Positions 23,803 through 37,900 of a stretch of 64,000 nucleotides of DNA are shown in pieces. A program made the position numbers and the translations under genes. The DNA is taken from contig NC_021686.1 in the NCBI RefSeq assembly GCF_000247815.1, positions 6,735,537 to 6,799,536 on the forward strand, read 5' to 3'. The notes beneath the pieces were generated by a model, which ran no database searches, was not told the DNA's origin, and was given only the letters and a program-made list of their open reading frames with translations. The stretch is from Ficedula albicollis. Taxonomy: Eukaryota; Chordata; Aves; Passeriformes; Muscicapidae. The stretch's first letter is position 1, and each line of letters opens with the position of its first letter.

Positions 23803-26793
23803 CAGCCAGCTATTTTAGAACCTTCCAACACTTGCAACACTTGGGTTTAGCCCCAGATGATTGTTTAGTAAGTCATCAGTTCTCTGAGCAGTTTATGTTA
23901 CCCTCATTTGTATATCTGACCCAGCTCCTTTGCCACTTCCTTGATAGCTTTCAGCACTCCAGAGCTGCCTCACAAATCTATCATAAGGAGCTGCCACCCC
24001 TGTGGCACTAATTCTGTTCCACCTGGGTGGTGGGAGAGCTTGGTAATCGGCCACCTTTCCAATATCTCTACAGGAACAATTGAGAATATCTGCCCTAAAG
24101 CCAGGAATGGCTTTGCACACCTATAGGGCAGACACACTACCAGCACAATGAACCTTAGTTCATAAAGTGTTTCTTTAATCAGATGGGAGTGACAATTCAT
24201 CCACTAACTTTCATTAATTAAATCAAACTTAAATTACAATCTTTTTTTAATTTTAAACAAAAAATTGAGTCCAAATTAGATTTTAAGTCAGACTAACAGG
24301 TGAGGCTGTTTCTTATTAGAACTGTACTTTCAACGTAACATCAAAAACATCACCTTCGTAACCATTTTGTTTTAAATTTTACATACTTGCTTTTGGGAAC
24401 ATTTACCACATATTTTAGAAAAATAGGCAGTGGGTTGTCTCCAAAGAACTTTTACAAAAGCTAAATAATCTCATTCAGCAAGGGTAATATTTAAGGATTA
24501 GAGCCTTCCACACAAAATGAATCCTTATTGCAATTGGAAAGGATTTTTCACACACTAAAGAATGATGTAAGAGTTGTCACTTGCATTCTAGCAAGAAAGA
24601 ATCAAGCCAGTATAGGTCAATAAAGAATACAGATATCTTAATTAAAAATAAACATATTTGTACAATTTGGTTATGTCTGTAATAAGAAGAGTACTTTTGC
24701 TTTCAGATTTGAAGCAAAGGAATTTCTAAAATTATTTTCTCCTTATTGTTTGCATGTAGCAATTATGCTTCTTTGACAGATTTCTAAGAATTACTTCTGA
24801 TTGATTCCTAGATGAACATTTTAGGTCATTGATTTAAACTTAATTAAATAGAAAACTGCAGAGAATTTTAAATTTGGTAGTTTTACAGCTGGGAACAAAT
24901 GAAACAGAGGAAATCAAACATCCTTAAAAGTATGCAAACCAAGAAAACTCAAGTAACTTCAACTGAAAAATAAGACCCCAAGAAGAAAGATTGTTTGCAT
25001 TGAGCAACAAATAACTAAGCAATTATGGTTTTTAAATATTTGTCTCAAGGATTCAGACATAGTGTGGCTTGTCCACAAGATGGCAGGCACTGTATCCAGA
25101 AGGGACTGAAACAGAAATGCGCTTTGTTAACATTTGTGGGGCAAAAAACCTTCATGGTAATTATCCTTCTTAATTTCTTTTTCCTTGTAGGCAAGCACAG
25201 ACCAAAACCTGTCTCTAATTATTTTCTTAGTTTGCTTATATAAGCCAAAAATCTGCTTGCCTCGGAGATAAGCAGACTTCAGTTCAGATGGAAAACAGAA
25301 AATATCTGTCATTCAGGGGAATTAGTTTTTCTCTTTGAGATTTCAGGTGGCTGGAGCCAAGTTAAGTCATACACAAGAGACAAAGGCATCGCAGGAAGAA
25401 ATATTGCAACCTTACTGAACATCTGTTTTTAACCAGCCTACTGCCTAGGAGAAGGCAAGAGTGGAAAGGGCTGGGGGTTTAAAGGACTGACCAAATCTGA
25501 AAAACTCAGAGTGAAGGCAATCCTCCAAAGTGGTTGAAGCTCATCAGACACTTCTGAGTAATTCAGAATGCTGCCTGACCACATCTAATCTCAGTGCTAA
25601 TTTATAACTTTGCTTTTCTCTTGATTAGCATATAATTGAACTTCGATTCAGTGATTAAAGATTACCTCCAGTAGGTAAAAAATAGTTTGAAGGGGAATGT
25701 AACATAGTCACAAATGGGTTTAAGCATGGTCATGTGCAGTTGTTTACTAAGGGCTTTCAATCTCAGTTTATTAATCTTTTATTTATATTCTACTGAAACC
25801 ACATACAAATATCTTCCTCCTTCTTTCCTTTTAGAAATCTGTAGGGTAATCTGGACACCACACCCATAGACACAGCAATTTACTAAAAATACACATTTTC
25901 ATAAACTAAACTTCTTGTTCAAAAGAAAAAAAAAATTGCCAATGTTTTGAACCTTAAAATTATTATGGATGTACCAAGTAACAATCACAGATGAAGAGAA
26001 ATCACTAGTTAAAATGAAGATCATAAAAGACATTCATGAAAAAAAAGTAAGTTTTACCCAAAGAGATACAAGAAAGGGTTAAGAAACACAGGAGTCAAAA
26101 ATACTTGTTTGCTTCTGCAGATTTTGCAATTTAGGAAAGAATTTGTATATCACTCACAGATGGATGTTTACCAAAACCATGCCACAGTGAACAAAGTGGA
26201 TGAAGCCCATGTATCAAAAGTAATGGAAGCAACATTTCATCACAGGTCTTAATATAAGCAAGCTTTACACTCCAGTGGTGAGTGCTCAAACAAATGATTG
26301 CAGGAGACATATTCTGAGTTATGAGAACACAGCATTCTATGAAACTTTGGTTGTACTGCCACAAAGAACAGCTGCATAAAACCACCTTGGATTCTTAAAG
26401 GATGCAATATAAATGCTTTTACTCATAGCCACCTTGCCAGCATCACTAACAACTCTGCTCCTCACCTCCAGCTCCAGTGTGAATATGCCACTCACTCAGG
26501 ATCCCAAGCTATAGCTAAATACTGGAGTCTGTCCAGCCAGCCCCAGAACAAGCACTCGGAGCTCTCAGAGCTGCAGGCCTGGGCAGCTCTTCAGAGGGGA
26601 TGACATAATGAATTGGAGCTGAAAGGATCCCTTTGAAACAAGCTGCTTTTTCTGAGCTGTATACAGCCTATTTACTCTGCTCCAGCTCATCTGGGAAAGA
26701 CAAGATAACACAAATGCTCCCACTCTTCCATGAATTGCATGAGTTATTGAAGTCCTGGACACAACAAAAAAAAAAATGGACTGTGTAATTTTA

Positions 26794-28236
26794 AGTGTTA
26801 GGACTGCATATATTAAACTATGTGCTTTTTAATGACAGAAAGAATTAGGTAGAAAATTTAGGAGTTGAAAGCAGATATCTTTATTAATTTTCTTTCTAGG
26901 GCATGCAATTCCCCATCAAACATGCCTAGGTAATGTCTTGCAGCCAGCAGCACCACAACAGACTGAGCTTTGCTGAGCTTACATATAAGGAGAAAACTGG
27001 GTAGTTTGTATCTAGGACATAATTGCTTAGCAAGGTTTTAAATAACATTTAAACCCTTCCATAAAGTGAAAACTAGGCTTAATGTATTAAAAGCCTCTTT
27101 AAACTTAAAAATTCCAGAGAGCCACAATCTCTTTTAAATTTAACAAAACATTGGCAAATATCTTTCCTCTGAATACCTTATAATAGGTATGTTAAATTTC
27201 AGACCCTGCCTTACTTTCCTCCCACAAGAGACAACACTGGATTGAATGAGCTATGATAGCAAATTCCAGGGCAGAAATCTCCAGGATCTCAAGGAATGTG
27301 GATGAGTCAATCCTACAGCAGAGCTATTGGATCCTATCTTTTGTCTCTACCTCACTGAAAGCAACACACTGTGAGGAATCTCTGCTGCCATCAGTAGTGA
27401 CAAAAAGGTATATCAGATATATATTAGACTAGAAAAGCAACATCTGCTACTAGGTTTGCTTGGTACCCGGGAAACTTGACAAAATTTTTAAAAATAACTT
27501 CAAAGCCCTGAAGAGTGTTAGGACTGCATATATTAAACTATGTGCTTTTTAATGACAGAAAGAATTAGGTAGAAAATTTAGGAGTTGAAAGCAGATATCT
27601 TTATTAATTTTCTTTCTAGGGCATGCAATTCCCCATCAAACATGCCTAGGTAATGTCTTGCAGCCAGCAGCACCACAACAGACTGAGCTTTGCTGAGCTT
27701 ACATATAAGGAGAAAACTGGGTAGTTTGTATCTAGGACATAATTGCTTAGCAAGGTTTTAAATAACATTTAAACCCTTCCATAAAGTGAAAACTAGGCTT
27801 AATGTATTAAAAGCCTCTTTAAACTTAAAAATTCCAGAGAGCCACAATCTCTTTTAAATTTAACAAAACATTGGCAAATATCTTTCCTCTGAATACCTTA
27901 TAATAGGTATGTTAAATTTCAGACCCTGCCTTACTTTCCTCCCACAAGAGACAACACTGGATTGAATGAGCTATGATAGCAAATTCCAGGGCAGAAATCT
28001 CCAGGATCTCAAGGAATGTGGATGAGTCAATCCTACAGCAGAGCTATTGGATCCTATCTTTTGTCTCTACCTCACTGAAAGCAACACACTGTGAGGAATC
28101 TCTGCTGCCATCAGTAGTGACAAAAAGGTATATCAGATATATATTAGACTAGAAAAGCAACATCTGCTACTAGGTTTGCTTGGTACCCGGGAAACTTGAC
28201 AAAATTTTTAAAAATAACTTCAAAGCCCTGAAGAGT
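26794..28236. repeat. Perfect 720-bp tandem duplication
   Basis: Bases from 26794 recur from 27514 with an offset of exactly 720. Reading both copies in parallel I found no mismatch. The copies start at AGTGTTAGGACTGCATAT, and the second ends at GCCCTGAAGAGT before unique sequence. Neither copy contains a recognisable gene or transposon. The duplication is either very recent, still polymorphic, or an assembly artefact. Confidence 0.97.
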
Positions 28237-29568
28237 TGTCTCTCTTCATAGCCATAGCATTCAGCTGGCACTTTCAAATACGAAAACCAGAACACTACAG
28301 AGACATCTCGTACACCTCTCTGTTATGTTTCATACAACTGGTTGTATACAGGTTAATACCTTGCCCTTTCCAGATGTTTAGTCACAAAACGAATGTTTTC
28401 ATACACATTTTCTGAACACAGGAGTTAGAGAACACTAATAATCCATGAAATAGCCCAACAAAAGATTTGAAAGCAGAAGGAAGAGTTACACTTCCAAACC
28501 CAGACTCAAGACTAAAGAGTTAAAATAACCTAACAACCTATCCACTCTACTAAATTATTAGCATGGCTTTTTTAATGACGCACTAACAAAAACAAATTAT
28601 AGCACTACAGCCTGGACTGTAGATGAACGAAATCAATTTAGGTCTTACAGAATTTTTTTTTTTTTTAATGATCAGGTTATATGTATAAACCCACGTCTTA
28701 GTTATGGCCTGCAAACATTTTCGATTCTGCCCAAAATAGCTAGGGAGCATGGCATATGATGAAATCACACAGCTGCATTGCTGGCTGGGTGTACTTTTTA
28801 GATTAGAGAAATTTCTTAAGCTTTTCATTAAAAGGTTGAAGTTTCTCTGGTGTCAGTCTCCATTCACACAACCACTACCACTGTATAGACAGAGTTCTGC
28901 TGTAAGTACATGCACTTATATAAAGCACTTACTTATCTACTAACAGAACCCCGGGTAATGGCAGGGCTCTGCTTCCCCCGTCAGTTCAAGTACCTGTTCA
29001 GTCAGAACTCACTGTTCGTTCCCCTCCCACAGCAATTAGTGCTGACAGTACAGAGCTTGCTGCAGTGCCCACACTGCACCAACACTTGGACCTCAGGCAA
29101 TGATCCAGCATGCAGGGAAAATGGAAGCGACTCTTTATTTAACACAAACCTTAAGCATCGGCTTATTTGTCGGAGCCTCTATCTTTGCTACTGTTATTTT
29201 ATGCACTATTAGCTGCAGAAGCCAGAGCAAATCGGGTAATTGGCTGAAACTGGTTTAGGCCCCTATTCATTCCACCTAATTTCAGGCATTTAAGACATCT
29301 GAGCTGTTAATACAGTCCCCCAAACTCACAAAAAAAGTGCCCAGAGACAGCATGTTTTAGCAAGTGCTCGGCTTTGTAATTTATGATTTCCTTTAACATA
29401 CTCTGTACTTCTGTGTTTTGTTAAATAAAGGAGGGAAGCCACACTTTTCTACAGCAGTTCCATTACCTGCAGTCACAACTTTCTGCATCAATGACTGGCA
29501 GGTTTGGAAAGCACTTGAAGTCTGTGCTCCAATAAAACACTGATGCAAAGTGCCCTGAAAAGAGTACA
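28237..29568. other. Intergenic DNA, no gene seen
   Basis: AT-rich at the left. A better balanced stretch (29020-29320) reads like constrained single-copy DNA, but this is impression only. Confidence 0.35.
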
Positions 29569-30032
29569 CCCAGCCTTAAACTCAGAGCACAGTCTACTTC
29601 AGGGAAAAACCGGAGGTGCCTGAAAAGAAACAAAGGAAGACAGATGACACTGCCAGTTTCGTTCCTGCCAGACTCTAGAGATGACCTAACCACGGGTCTT
29701 GTGCTGTGACTTGGCACTTCTTTAGCACCTCCTCCTCCTCCTATGAGAAGAAAGATGCAATTTAATCCAGCCCTAAACTCAGAGCACAGTCTACTTCAGG
29801 GAGAAACCGGAGGTGCCTGAAAAGAAACAAAGGAACCCAGCCTTAAACTCAGAGCACAGTCTACTTCAGGGAAAAACCGGAGGTGCCTGAAAAGAAACAA
29901 AGGAAGACAGATGACACTGCCAGTTTCGTTCCTGCCAGACTCTAGAGATGACCTAACCACGGGTCTTGTGCTGTGACTTGGCACTGCTTTAGCACCTCCT
30001 CCTCCTCCTATGAGAAGAAAGATGCAATTTAA
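29569..30032. repeat. Compound tandem duplication (full unit, partial unit, full unit)
   Basis: A unit of about 197 bases starting CCCAGCCTTAAACTCAGAGC occurs at 29569-29765 and 29836-30032. Between them lies a 70-base partial copy (29766-29835) covering its first third. The copies are nearly identical and include (CTC)n in the unit end. Confidence 0.93.
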
Positions 30033-31339
30033 AAACAAGTGATGTTGAATGTGCTGGGCGGGGTGAGATTGCATTCTGCTGTACTTTCAGTTCTGAGGCC
30101 TCAGACAGGAAAGCTACAGTGTCTAAACTGCAGTTTAAATTAAAACAAAATTAATCATATCCAATCTAGTTAAATCGGTGGAAATCACTTCAAGAATACT
30201 AATTTAATTTCTACAGCTTGCAGCTCAGCTACTGCAGGTACTCATGGTTAAACATTAAAACCTGCTTCAGACTTGAAAAATGAATTTCAGTATGATTTGA
30301 GTAATTTCAAAATTCTACTTATTCTAAGCTATAGATGTCAATACATCTTCTGGTACTCTAAATGCTCAAAAATTACAAGCTGAAAAAGTGTTTATTCCTT
30401 GTAATAAAATCATAACTGGTGTTTTTTCATTAAAAGATCTTCAGTTTTTCTAACAACACTAGCTTAAACATGTCTAGCGAAGCTGTGTCACTTGACTCAG
30501 TCATTCAGTACTTGAATTTACTGTGAAAGTGGCACTTTGTACCTGTAAGTATGGATGACATGAGTACAGGGACTCATGTACAGCATAATTGCAGAAGAAT
30601 ACCTGCTAAAATAGAACACATCACAGAAATGGACAGAGTTATCAGGAAATTAAAATCTATATATAGATTATGTAGCTGTATCTGCAACTTGAACAGTGGG
30701 GATAAAGCTCCTCTCTTTCTCTCTCACTAACATAACCTCAACTTGCTAGTTTCCACCATGTCATTGATTGTTTTTACTCAACTCTGATTTTGTTTCTTCG
30801 TATTAATTTCAAACTCAGTGAATTGGCTACAACAGAGGTTAAAAGGGGTAGTGAGTACCTTCTTCCTTGTACCAGCGCTTTTGCAATGGTCATAGCAGAT
30901 TGTGTCAGGATTCTTTTCTCTCCTAGTTCGTTCATTTTGGGAATGAAGAGAAAGATTGTGCCTGATTGCATCAATGTAAATGACACTCTCCTAGTGCTGA
31001 TGGTATTACTGCATATTTCCATCAGCAAGGCTTTCAAGACTAAAGGAATGCAAAAAAGACCTGCCTCTGTTTCCCTCCCTTGTGTTGTTACCCATGCAGA
31101 ACTCATGCAAGGCAGGAGCTGCCTGCCTCCCACCACAGGCAGGAATTGTTGGGGAATGAGGGCCAGACTGTCCTGGAGATCTGTGTGGGTTGAGGGAAGG
31201 AATGAATGTTTGTACCATAAGAATCTTCTGACACTACCAATAACTTACCCAACTGCAGTCTTCTTAGCTTTCATCAGGAAAAAGTACTATGTAGAAGATG
31301 TTACTTTCCCCAAACAGGGCCCCTGGGATCATATCCCTT
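30033..31339. other. Intergenic DNA left of the LTR
   Basis: Contains a 183-codon plus-strand open frame (30790-31341) with no recognisable domain; it is treated as chance. No repeat recognised. Confidence 0.4.
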
Positions 31340-31747
31340 GAGACAAAGAAATTCCTTAGTGTATGCATCATTTTTCCTTATTGAAACTTTTGCTATCTTT
31401 TAAGATTTCTATTGGTTTTTAAAGTTGCAAAGTAATTGGTTCTTTTCTTGGCTATCTTTTAAGATTTCTATTGGTCTTTAAAGCTGCAATGTAATTGGTT
31501 CTTTTCTTACTTAGAATTTTAAGGTAATTGGTTAGTTTGTAGTTTTTATTGGTTAGAATTTGAATCCTTTAGAAAACTATAAAAGACCTTTGCTATATTC
31601 TGTAATCGGACATTCGTGACCAGACACCCTTCGAAGAAATAAAGATGTTTTCGGAATGACTGCAATCGATGTCCCAGCCTCATCTCCGCTAGCGTGTAGC
31701 TGTGGTTTTGTTACGAGAGTTCCCAAAGCTATTGGAATTCCTGTAGC
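31340..31747 (+). mobile_element. Solo-LTR-like element with CCAAT array, TATA box and poly(A) signal
   Basis: The interval has the order of an LTR: six ATTGG motifs (31411, 31435, 31470, 31494, 31527, 31548), a TATA box TATAAAAG (31578-31585), AATAAA (31638-31643) about 60 bases later, then a GT-rich tail. The CCAAT region was enlarged by a 59-bp internal duplication (31392 and 31451). The ends are my estimate (TG at 31340, CA at 31747), and no target-site duplication is clear. No viral coding sequence adjoins it. The family is not identified. Confidence 0.6.
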
Positions 31748-31773
31748 AGACTAGGGTCAGAAGGAATTCCCCC

Positions 31774-31957
31774 CAAACAGCTACAGTACTATACAGAAGC
31801 CACCAAAGTATTTTCCCCAACTGTAACTGCAGTCTATATATAGTTATAAATACAGAGAATTTGTGCAAACAGCCACAGCACTATATAGAAGCCACCAAAG
31901 TATTTTGCCCAACTGTAACTGCAGTATATATATAGTTATAAATACAGAGAATTTGTG
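31774..31957. repeat. Two-copy tandem duplication, offset 92 bp
   Basis: CAAACAGCTACAGTACTATA at 31774 and its variant at 31866, each followed by CACCAAAGTATTTT and CTATATATAGTTATAAATAC. A few substitutions separate the copies. It directly follows the LTR-like element. Confidence 0.92.
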
Positions 31958-34900
31958 CCTGTAGAAATGATGGCAAAAAAGCAGCAGGTCTGACTAAAGG
32001 AGTGGGAGTACGTGGGTAGGAATGACATCACACAGAGGTGTAAAACAGGCCTAAAACTGTAACATGGAATAATTCAAAAATCAAAGTAATTCAACAGTAA
32101 CATACTAGACAGAATTATAAACTGGGAAGTGAGCATATTGTGCCTTTTTCCAGAATGTGTGCAGGATTTTGACAGGTCACATTCCTTAAGGCTCAGAGAA
32201 TTTCGCCCCAGAATTGGCAGGAAGTGTGGCATCCTTTATGTGATGTCCTGGAGACACTCTAGGAATTGAAGGAAAATGTATAAATATAACTTATTCCCCC
32301 TGTTAAGGGAGTTGGCATTTAGCAACTCTTGCACTATATCTGTAGCACTTAATTTCCTTTGGATATTCTGGCAGAAAGAGGGCAGCACAGTAATATTGGC
32401 GATCTAGAAGAAATGAGATCACTTTCAAAAACACTTCAGTGAGAGGTTTAAACTCTTATACCTCATATCCAAAAAGCATATTAAAATGTTGGGGTGTGAG
32501 GGGGAGAGACTACTAAATCCATAATGTACTGGTTTTGCTCCCTATCTGACAATTTATATCCTCTGTTGAGCCATAATGAGATCTGATGTTAAATGACAAG
32601 CTTCATTCATGCTGCCAAGATTCTAATGAGCTGCCTTCCCAGCTTTCTGAATGAGGAACAAGATTCCTTTCCCAGAAAATGCTGGGGAGTGGAGAGGCAG
32701 CAGACACATGGCAGCAGTGGCAGGACTGCATGGACTGCAGCACTGGCCAGGATTTTGGGAAAGCTGTAGAAGAGGAGCATTGTTCCCCTCACAAAAGAGG
32801 CTGTTATAATGCCAGAAGTCTCAAAAGTGAGGATTGCACATACCTGCACCACACACACAATGCTCCATTCATTTCTCTGGAAGGAATGAACCACTCTCAC
32901 CCAAACACAAAACAAAAACTGGATTCCCTACAAGAAAAGCTCAGTGTACATCAAAGTCTACATCACTGCACTGTGATAACAAGCTTTGAAGTATCAAAAG
33001 GCACACACATTTTATTTTGCTGATGGATTGCAGAAACATTTCACTTCCTACATGAAATGCTAAACAGGACTTTGCTTCTACCCACACTCATACATTCAAA
33101 AAGACTGGTATGTTCTGCTACCTGAACTCCACAGAAAACTGGCCAAATGCTATGGGAAAAGTGAGGATGGGTCAATTTATGGTAAAATCTTTTCTTTGTA
33201 GAGCTCTTCTTCAACTGTATAGAATATGGCTATAGGAAGAAGACTTGAGAAATAACATCCTATAAATTACAAATGAAGAAGGTCTTGTCTTACTAGTTTT
33301 TATACATTGACTGTGGTGTTCCCCTATCTGTGAGCTGTGCCTTCATGTCCTGCTTCCATAAAACTGACCATGGTGGGTTTAGGTCTGTGGGGATTCTTAC
33401 ATAAGAGCTTGATTCCAGGTGTGTCATGAGTTCTCTGGAGAAGCCTAATATGCAAACTGAACAAATAAAAGCAATGACTGCACTAGACATTGGCTAAGAC
33501 ATTCTGTCTCCCTCGGTTTGTCACACCTTGGCTGGGTAGTTCTGAATGCAAAAACAGCTTAAAAACAAACAAGCAAGGAATTTATGATATGCACATGACC
33601 TCAGAATTTCTTACAGCTTTCAAGCAGGGACTGCTCCTTAATATGCTGGACAATGTGGAAGGATAGATACTGGAAATAAACTGTGAACATTTTGTAATAT
33701 GGCTACAGAGAGTGGAAGGGAGGCAGCAATACCTATTGCTATATCTACCCCAGAAAACAAGAGATGTCCATCAGTGGGAATAAGTTGACATCTTCCTTTT
33801 TTTTCCCTAATGTTCTGGTAAGTAATTTCCAACACAGCCCACTGACTAACAACAATAGATCCACTAGGAATTATTTTAAGGATGGACATTTCTAGCTAAA
33901 AAAAAATTTCTTTACCACAGCATTTATGCAAAGAAACAAATTAACTTAAATCAGCATTAAATTGTAGGCTGTGGTAGTATTGCAACCCCTGCTGGAAAAT
34001 CTTCATTGTGAAATTCAGTTGCTAATCAGATCTTTAGTTTAATAAAATTGTTTCCATTTAAGGTTAATCACATTTGCAATTTGCTGCTGCCAGAGTTTCT
34101 AATTGCTGTTAGTAAGGGCTTTTAGGACACTGGGCAGCTGCACATTCAGTTCTTGATCTGATCCTATTTTGTCCTCTATCATAAAATGGATTGCTCAAAC
34201 AATTATTTTTAAATAATTCTGTGACTATTCAGCTGGAGTTCTATGTCATAGGCTAGAGGAAGATTGGATGCACTTTGAATACAAATGCAAGATCAAGAAC
34301 TCTATTTAGCTGCAAAAACATTTACGGGAAGTGAATTTCAAAGCAATTGCAGCATCCTGACATTCTGTATGCAATCATTTAAATCACTGAAGTACCACCA
34401 CAAGATGCTCAATTAAGCATTAGTGCCTAAATGTAGAGATTGTGATTGAAAAACTGGAGAGATAGTTTTGAGCTATTTCAAAACTGCAGAAATTTTGAAT
34501 GTATACAAAATCATAAAAGTAAATAAACAAACAGCAGTTCTGTGCAAGAAAGTCACTATGCTGGGAATAGTTTTTTCAAATCATTGCATTTGGAGTTCCA
34601 CAGAACTGCAGCATAAGTTTTCCCCTTACACAAGAACTGTGTGATGAATAGAACAAACACACCTCTCTTTGCATAAGAGTACTTTTGAATTCAGAAGTAT
34701 TTCTTACATCTTGTGCTTGAAAATGTACGACAAAAGCAGCAATCAGCCATGGAATGCTGCTAAAGGTTTGCTCACAATACCAAACTTCTCTATACCTTTC
34801 TTACTAAAGCAGTGATACTTGATGCGCTTACAGAAAGTAGATGTTCAAGTTTCCATATACAACTAGTCCTGTGTCAGCAGTGAAATAATCCTCTACTTTA

Positions 34901-37900
34901 TTTCTTCAATTCAGCCTTCAATAGTGGTTTATTACAAACACATTATTGTAGATGACCAATGCTTTGAAACAAGTGAGACTGCAAATATTTCTACAGGATT
35001 GCTGGCTCAGCCCATTTACTGCAGTCTTGCATACAAGTTTCTGAACAAGCAGAGCTTATTTATGTTAGAGTCATAAATTGTGCTATTAAGACATTGAATG
35101 TCCTGTGACTAATTCAAAATATTTTTGGTTCCTCATAATTGCAAATGTACAACTTTCGCTCTCTCTCCAAATAGTGGAATTAATTTTGTCCTCAGCTGTA
35201 TCTATTCAGTTTCCGTATATTATTATTGCAGTTAGAACTGTAAGGGCCTTGTTTTGCTCCACTGAAATCAATACTAAAAGAGCAGTTTAGTTCAATGACA
35301 GAGTGCACTAAATTAGGCCTCAATCTTTGCTACCTATTGGAGAGAGAAGCTGGGAAATGGGGTCTTGCAGCTCCCAGGTCCTCTCCCTGAGGAGCTCCTG
35401 CACAACTGCTCAGATCTTCAGCTTGATGCTGTAATGACAAGAGTATTCTCAAAGAGGTGGTATTAGAGACAGCCTGCCTCATAATTCCCTCAAAATGCTT
35501 TGAAAAACCTGATGGACTTGCACTTAGCTGTTTGATGTACTTAGATATCATCCTATCCTTATGTTTGTGGAGAATGTTTTTAATTTCTTGCCAAGCAAGA
35601 AGCTTTAGAAGCTTCACACTAAGTACAGGTGAAGTTGACAGAGCTTCCCCTCCTTCCCCTTTAATTTGGTTTTACTCTGACAAAGCATTTTCAGTACCTG
35701 ACAGGTGAAAGTCCTCACACACTGGAAACCACCAAAATATATAGAACAGAATGCTAATGTAAACTTAAAGAGATTAACAAAATCTTGTGAGCACAAACTT
35801 TGTTGCACTACACCAGCTGCTAGTTTCTCACGTCATAAATTATTTAATTGTCACAAAATTACTCGTCCTTCTCTTGAGGACAAGAGCCAAATCTACAGCT
35901 ACAGCCAACATCAGACTTAGCAGCACAAGATAGACTTCGTCCTGCCTAAAGGAAACAGCTACCTATAGGCTTCATGCTCTGTGCAGTAACTCCAGAATGT
36001 TGATGCAAATACAGGAAGAAGAGACAAACTCAGGAGGCAGAAGATTTTAAAAGCTCTGAGAACTAACATCAGAACTTGGGTTTGAGACATTGTGATGATA
36101 TACTGCTCCAGCCATTGGGGCTAGTGCCAGACAGCAAAAATAGGCAGGACAGAGCATGAAAAAATAATCAGTCTTTGGATCAAAGAGACAATCCTGCTCC
36201 TGCCTCAGGCAGTCAGTGAGTGCAGCACAAACATGCCAGCCTGGGCTCACAGGGCACTGCAGGCTGCAGCTACATACATTGCCATTTACTGTTTATCTTC
36301 AACAATCTGATTTTGACAATAGTTTTTTTAAGGCTTGTTGAGTACAGAAAATCTCCCTCTAGGAGTGGAACAAGGACATTAAAAAAGATGAAGAAAAGCA
36401 GCTACACTTTAAATTAAAAACTGTTGCAATCAGTTCAAGATAATTAGGAAGCAACTAAGACAATTGTTTTACCCAGCCTGAAATGCAGTTTTTGATAAAC
36501 GAAGGAAGCGTAAGAATTTAATTCAAAGGCAAATGCTATTTTTTTTTCTGGCTTTACAGTTTTCTCCACAGAGTAGTGGATTAAACCAAACCAGTGGAGT
36601 ATACTCTCCACAGTATAAGATGGTCAAAATGGCATTGGCTGTATACAGATGCTGCATAACATGCTTGTACCACAGGTAAACTTAGTTTTTGGTGGAGATG
36701 GAGGAGAAACAGACCCAGAAAATGGAAGAATATCCCTCGAGCAGCTGCACATTTAAAATGTTATATGTAATTATCCCATGACAATGTGTGCACATGCACT
36801 TTATCTGAGAAAGATTCAAACAGCAGCAGAGCTATTATTTGTAATTACATGTTCAGTGTAGTAGTACAAAGTGTCTAATTTAGAGTCGTTCATTGTGATT
36901 CGATCTGTTGCATTCCTACAAAGGTTTATTCACTGAAGCAAAGCAATGCCAAAAGTTACTAATTTCCAGCTGTGAGTATGAGGGTTATCCTCTTCAAAAG
37001 TGGAAGCATACTTTCACATCCTTTGCCCATCTGTGAGATATCCACTATCTGCTTACATCAGCTGAAATTAGCTGCCACTTGGGAGCCATAAAGAACTACC
37101 AATTACTTTTTCTCTCTTGCATTAAATGAGCTGTGGTTCTTCATATTATCTGAGGAGTAAATTTATATCAATACATCTATTTCAAGATGGTTCATATTTA
37201 TACTTCATACACAATAACCTGGCTATGATGGTTTGGATGAAAAAGTATTTCAAATGTCAATCATGTTGATACCATAATGCACCAGCACTTCTGATATCTA
37301 CTCATCATTTATACAATTCTTGTCTGATATCTGAAGTTCAAGATGGCTCCACCTTGATCTTGGACAGTCAGACTGGAGATGAGGCTCTCCAAATTCAATG
37401 TGTATTTGTCTGTACTCCAGGCATACTGATTACAGCCTCCAAACACTTCACAGTTTGAATGCCACAGGCACTCAAGCAGAGCCCCATCCCAGATAAACCT
37501 TGGCAAGTTCCGAAGTCCATTGGGGCAGCATTTGCACCAGAGGCACCACCACAGGTGGAACATCTTGAGAAGTTAACTTTTTAAAAGCAATGCATGTGAT
37601 CATGGATCCATGCACACCATTTAAAAATGAAGGCCTCATTTAAATGAAAAGATACTTTTGAAATGTTTTTAATGGAAAAAAACACTGAAAATCTACCCAG
37701 AAAAGTTCTTTTGCTGAAGATATAATACAGCGGACTCCCAATTTTTAATTTTCTTTCCACATCTCAAAAAATTAGAAACTCATAAATGAAACTTCAACAA
37801 GCTGAGCAGGTCTCTTGCGACCTTTAGAAACAATTTGGCAAGTGATTTAAAGGGCTGCCCTTAGCCATGACATAAATAGAAAGGAGCAGATGAAGATATT

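Larger units (their letters stand above)
18779..26793. other. Intergenic DNA with small duplications
   Basis: No gene with splice or homology support. Items inside are listed separately: duplications at 20368, 20938 and 22471, a (GA)7 run at 21529-21542, and a palindrome at 23783. Confidence 0.5.

Noticed and set aside
23941..24200. Possible repeat or RNA hairpin around overlapping frames
   Set aside because: I could not find a tRNA-like or miRNA-like fold or a known repeat end by eye.
29463..30074. Two minus-strand frames sharing a protein segment
   Set aside because: The shared segment is only the tandem duplication read in the same frame.
30790..31341. 183-codon plus-strand frame as a gene
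   Set aside because: No recognised domain, no splice context, mixed composition typical of chance.
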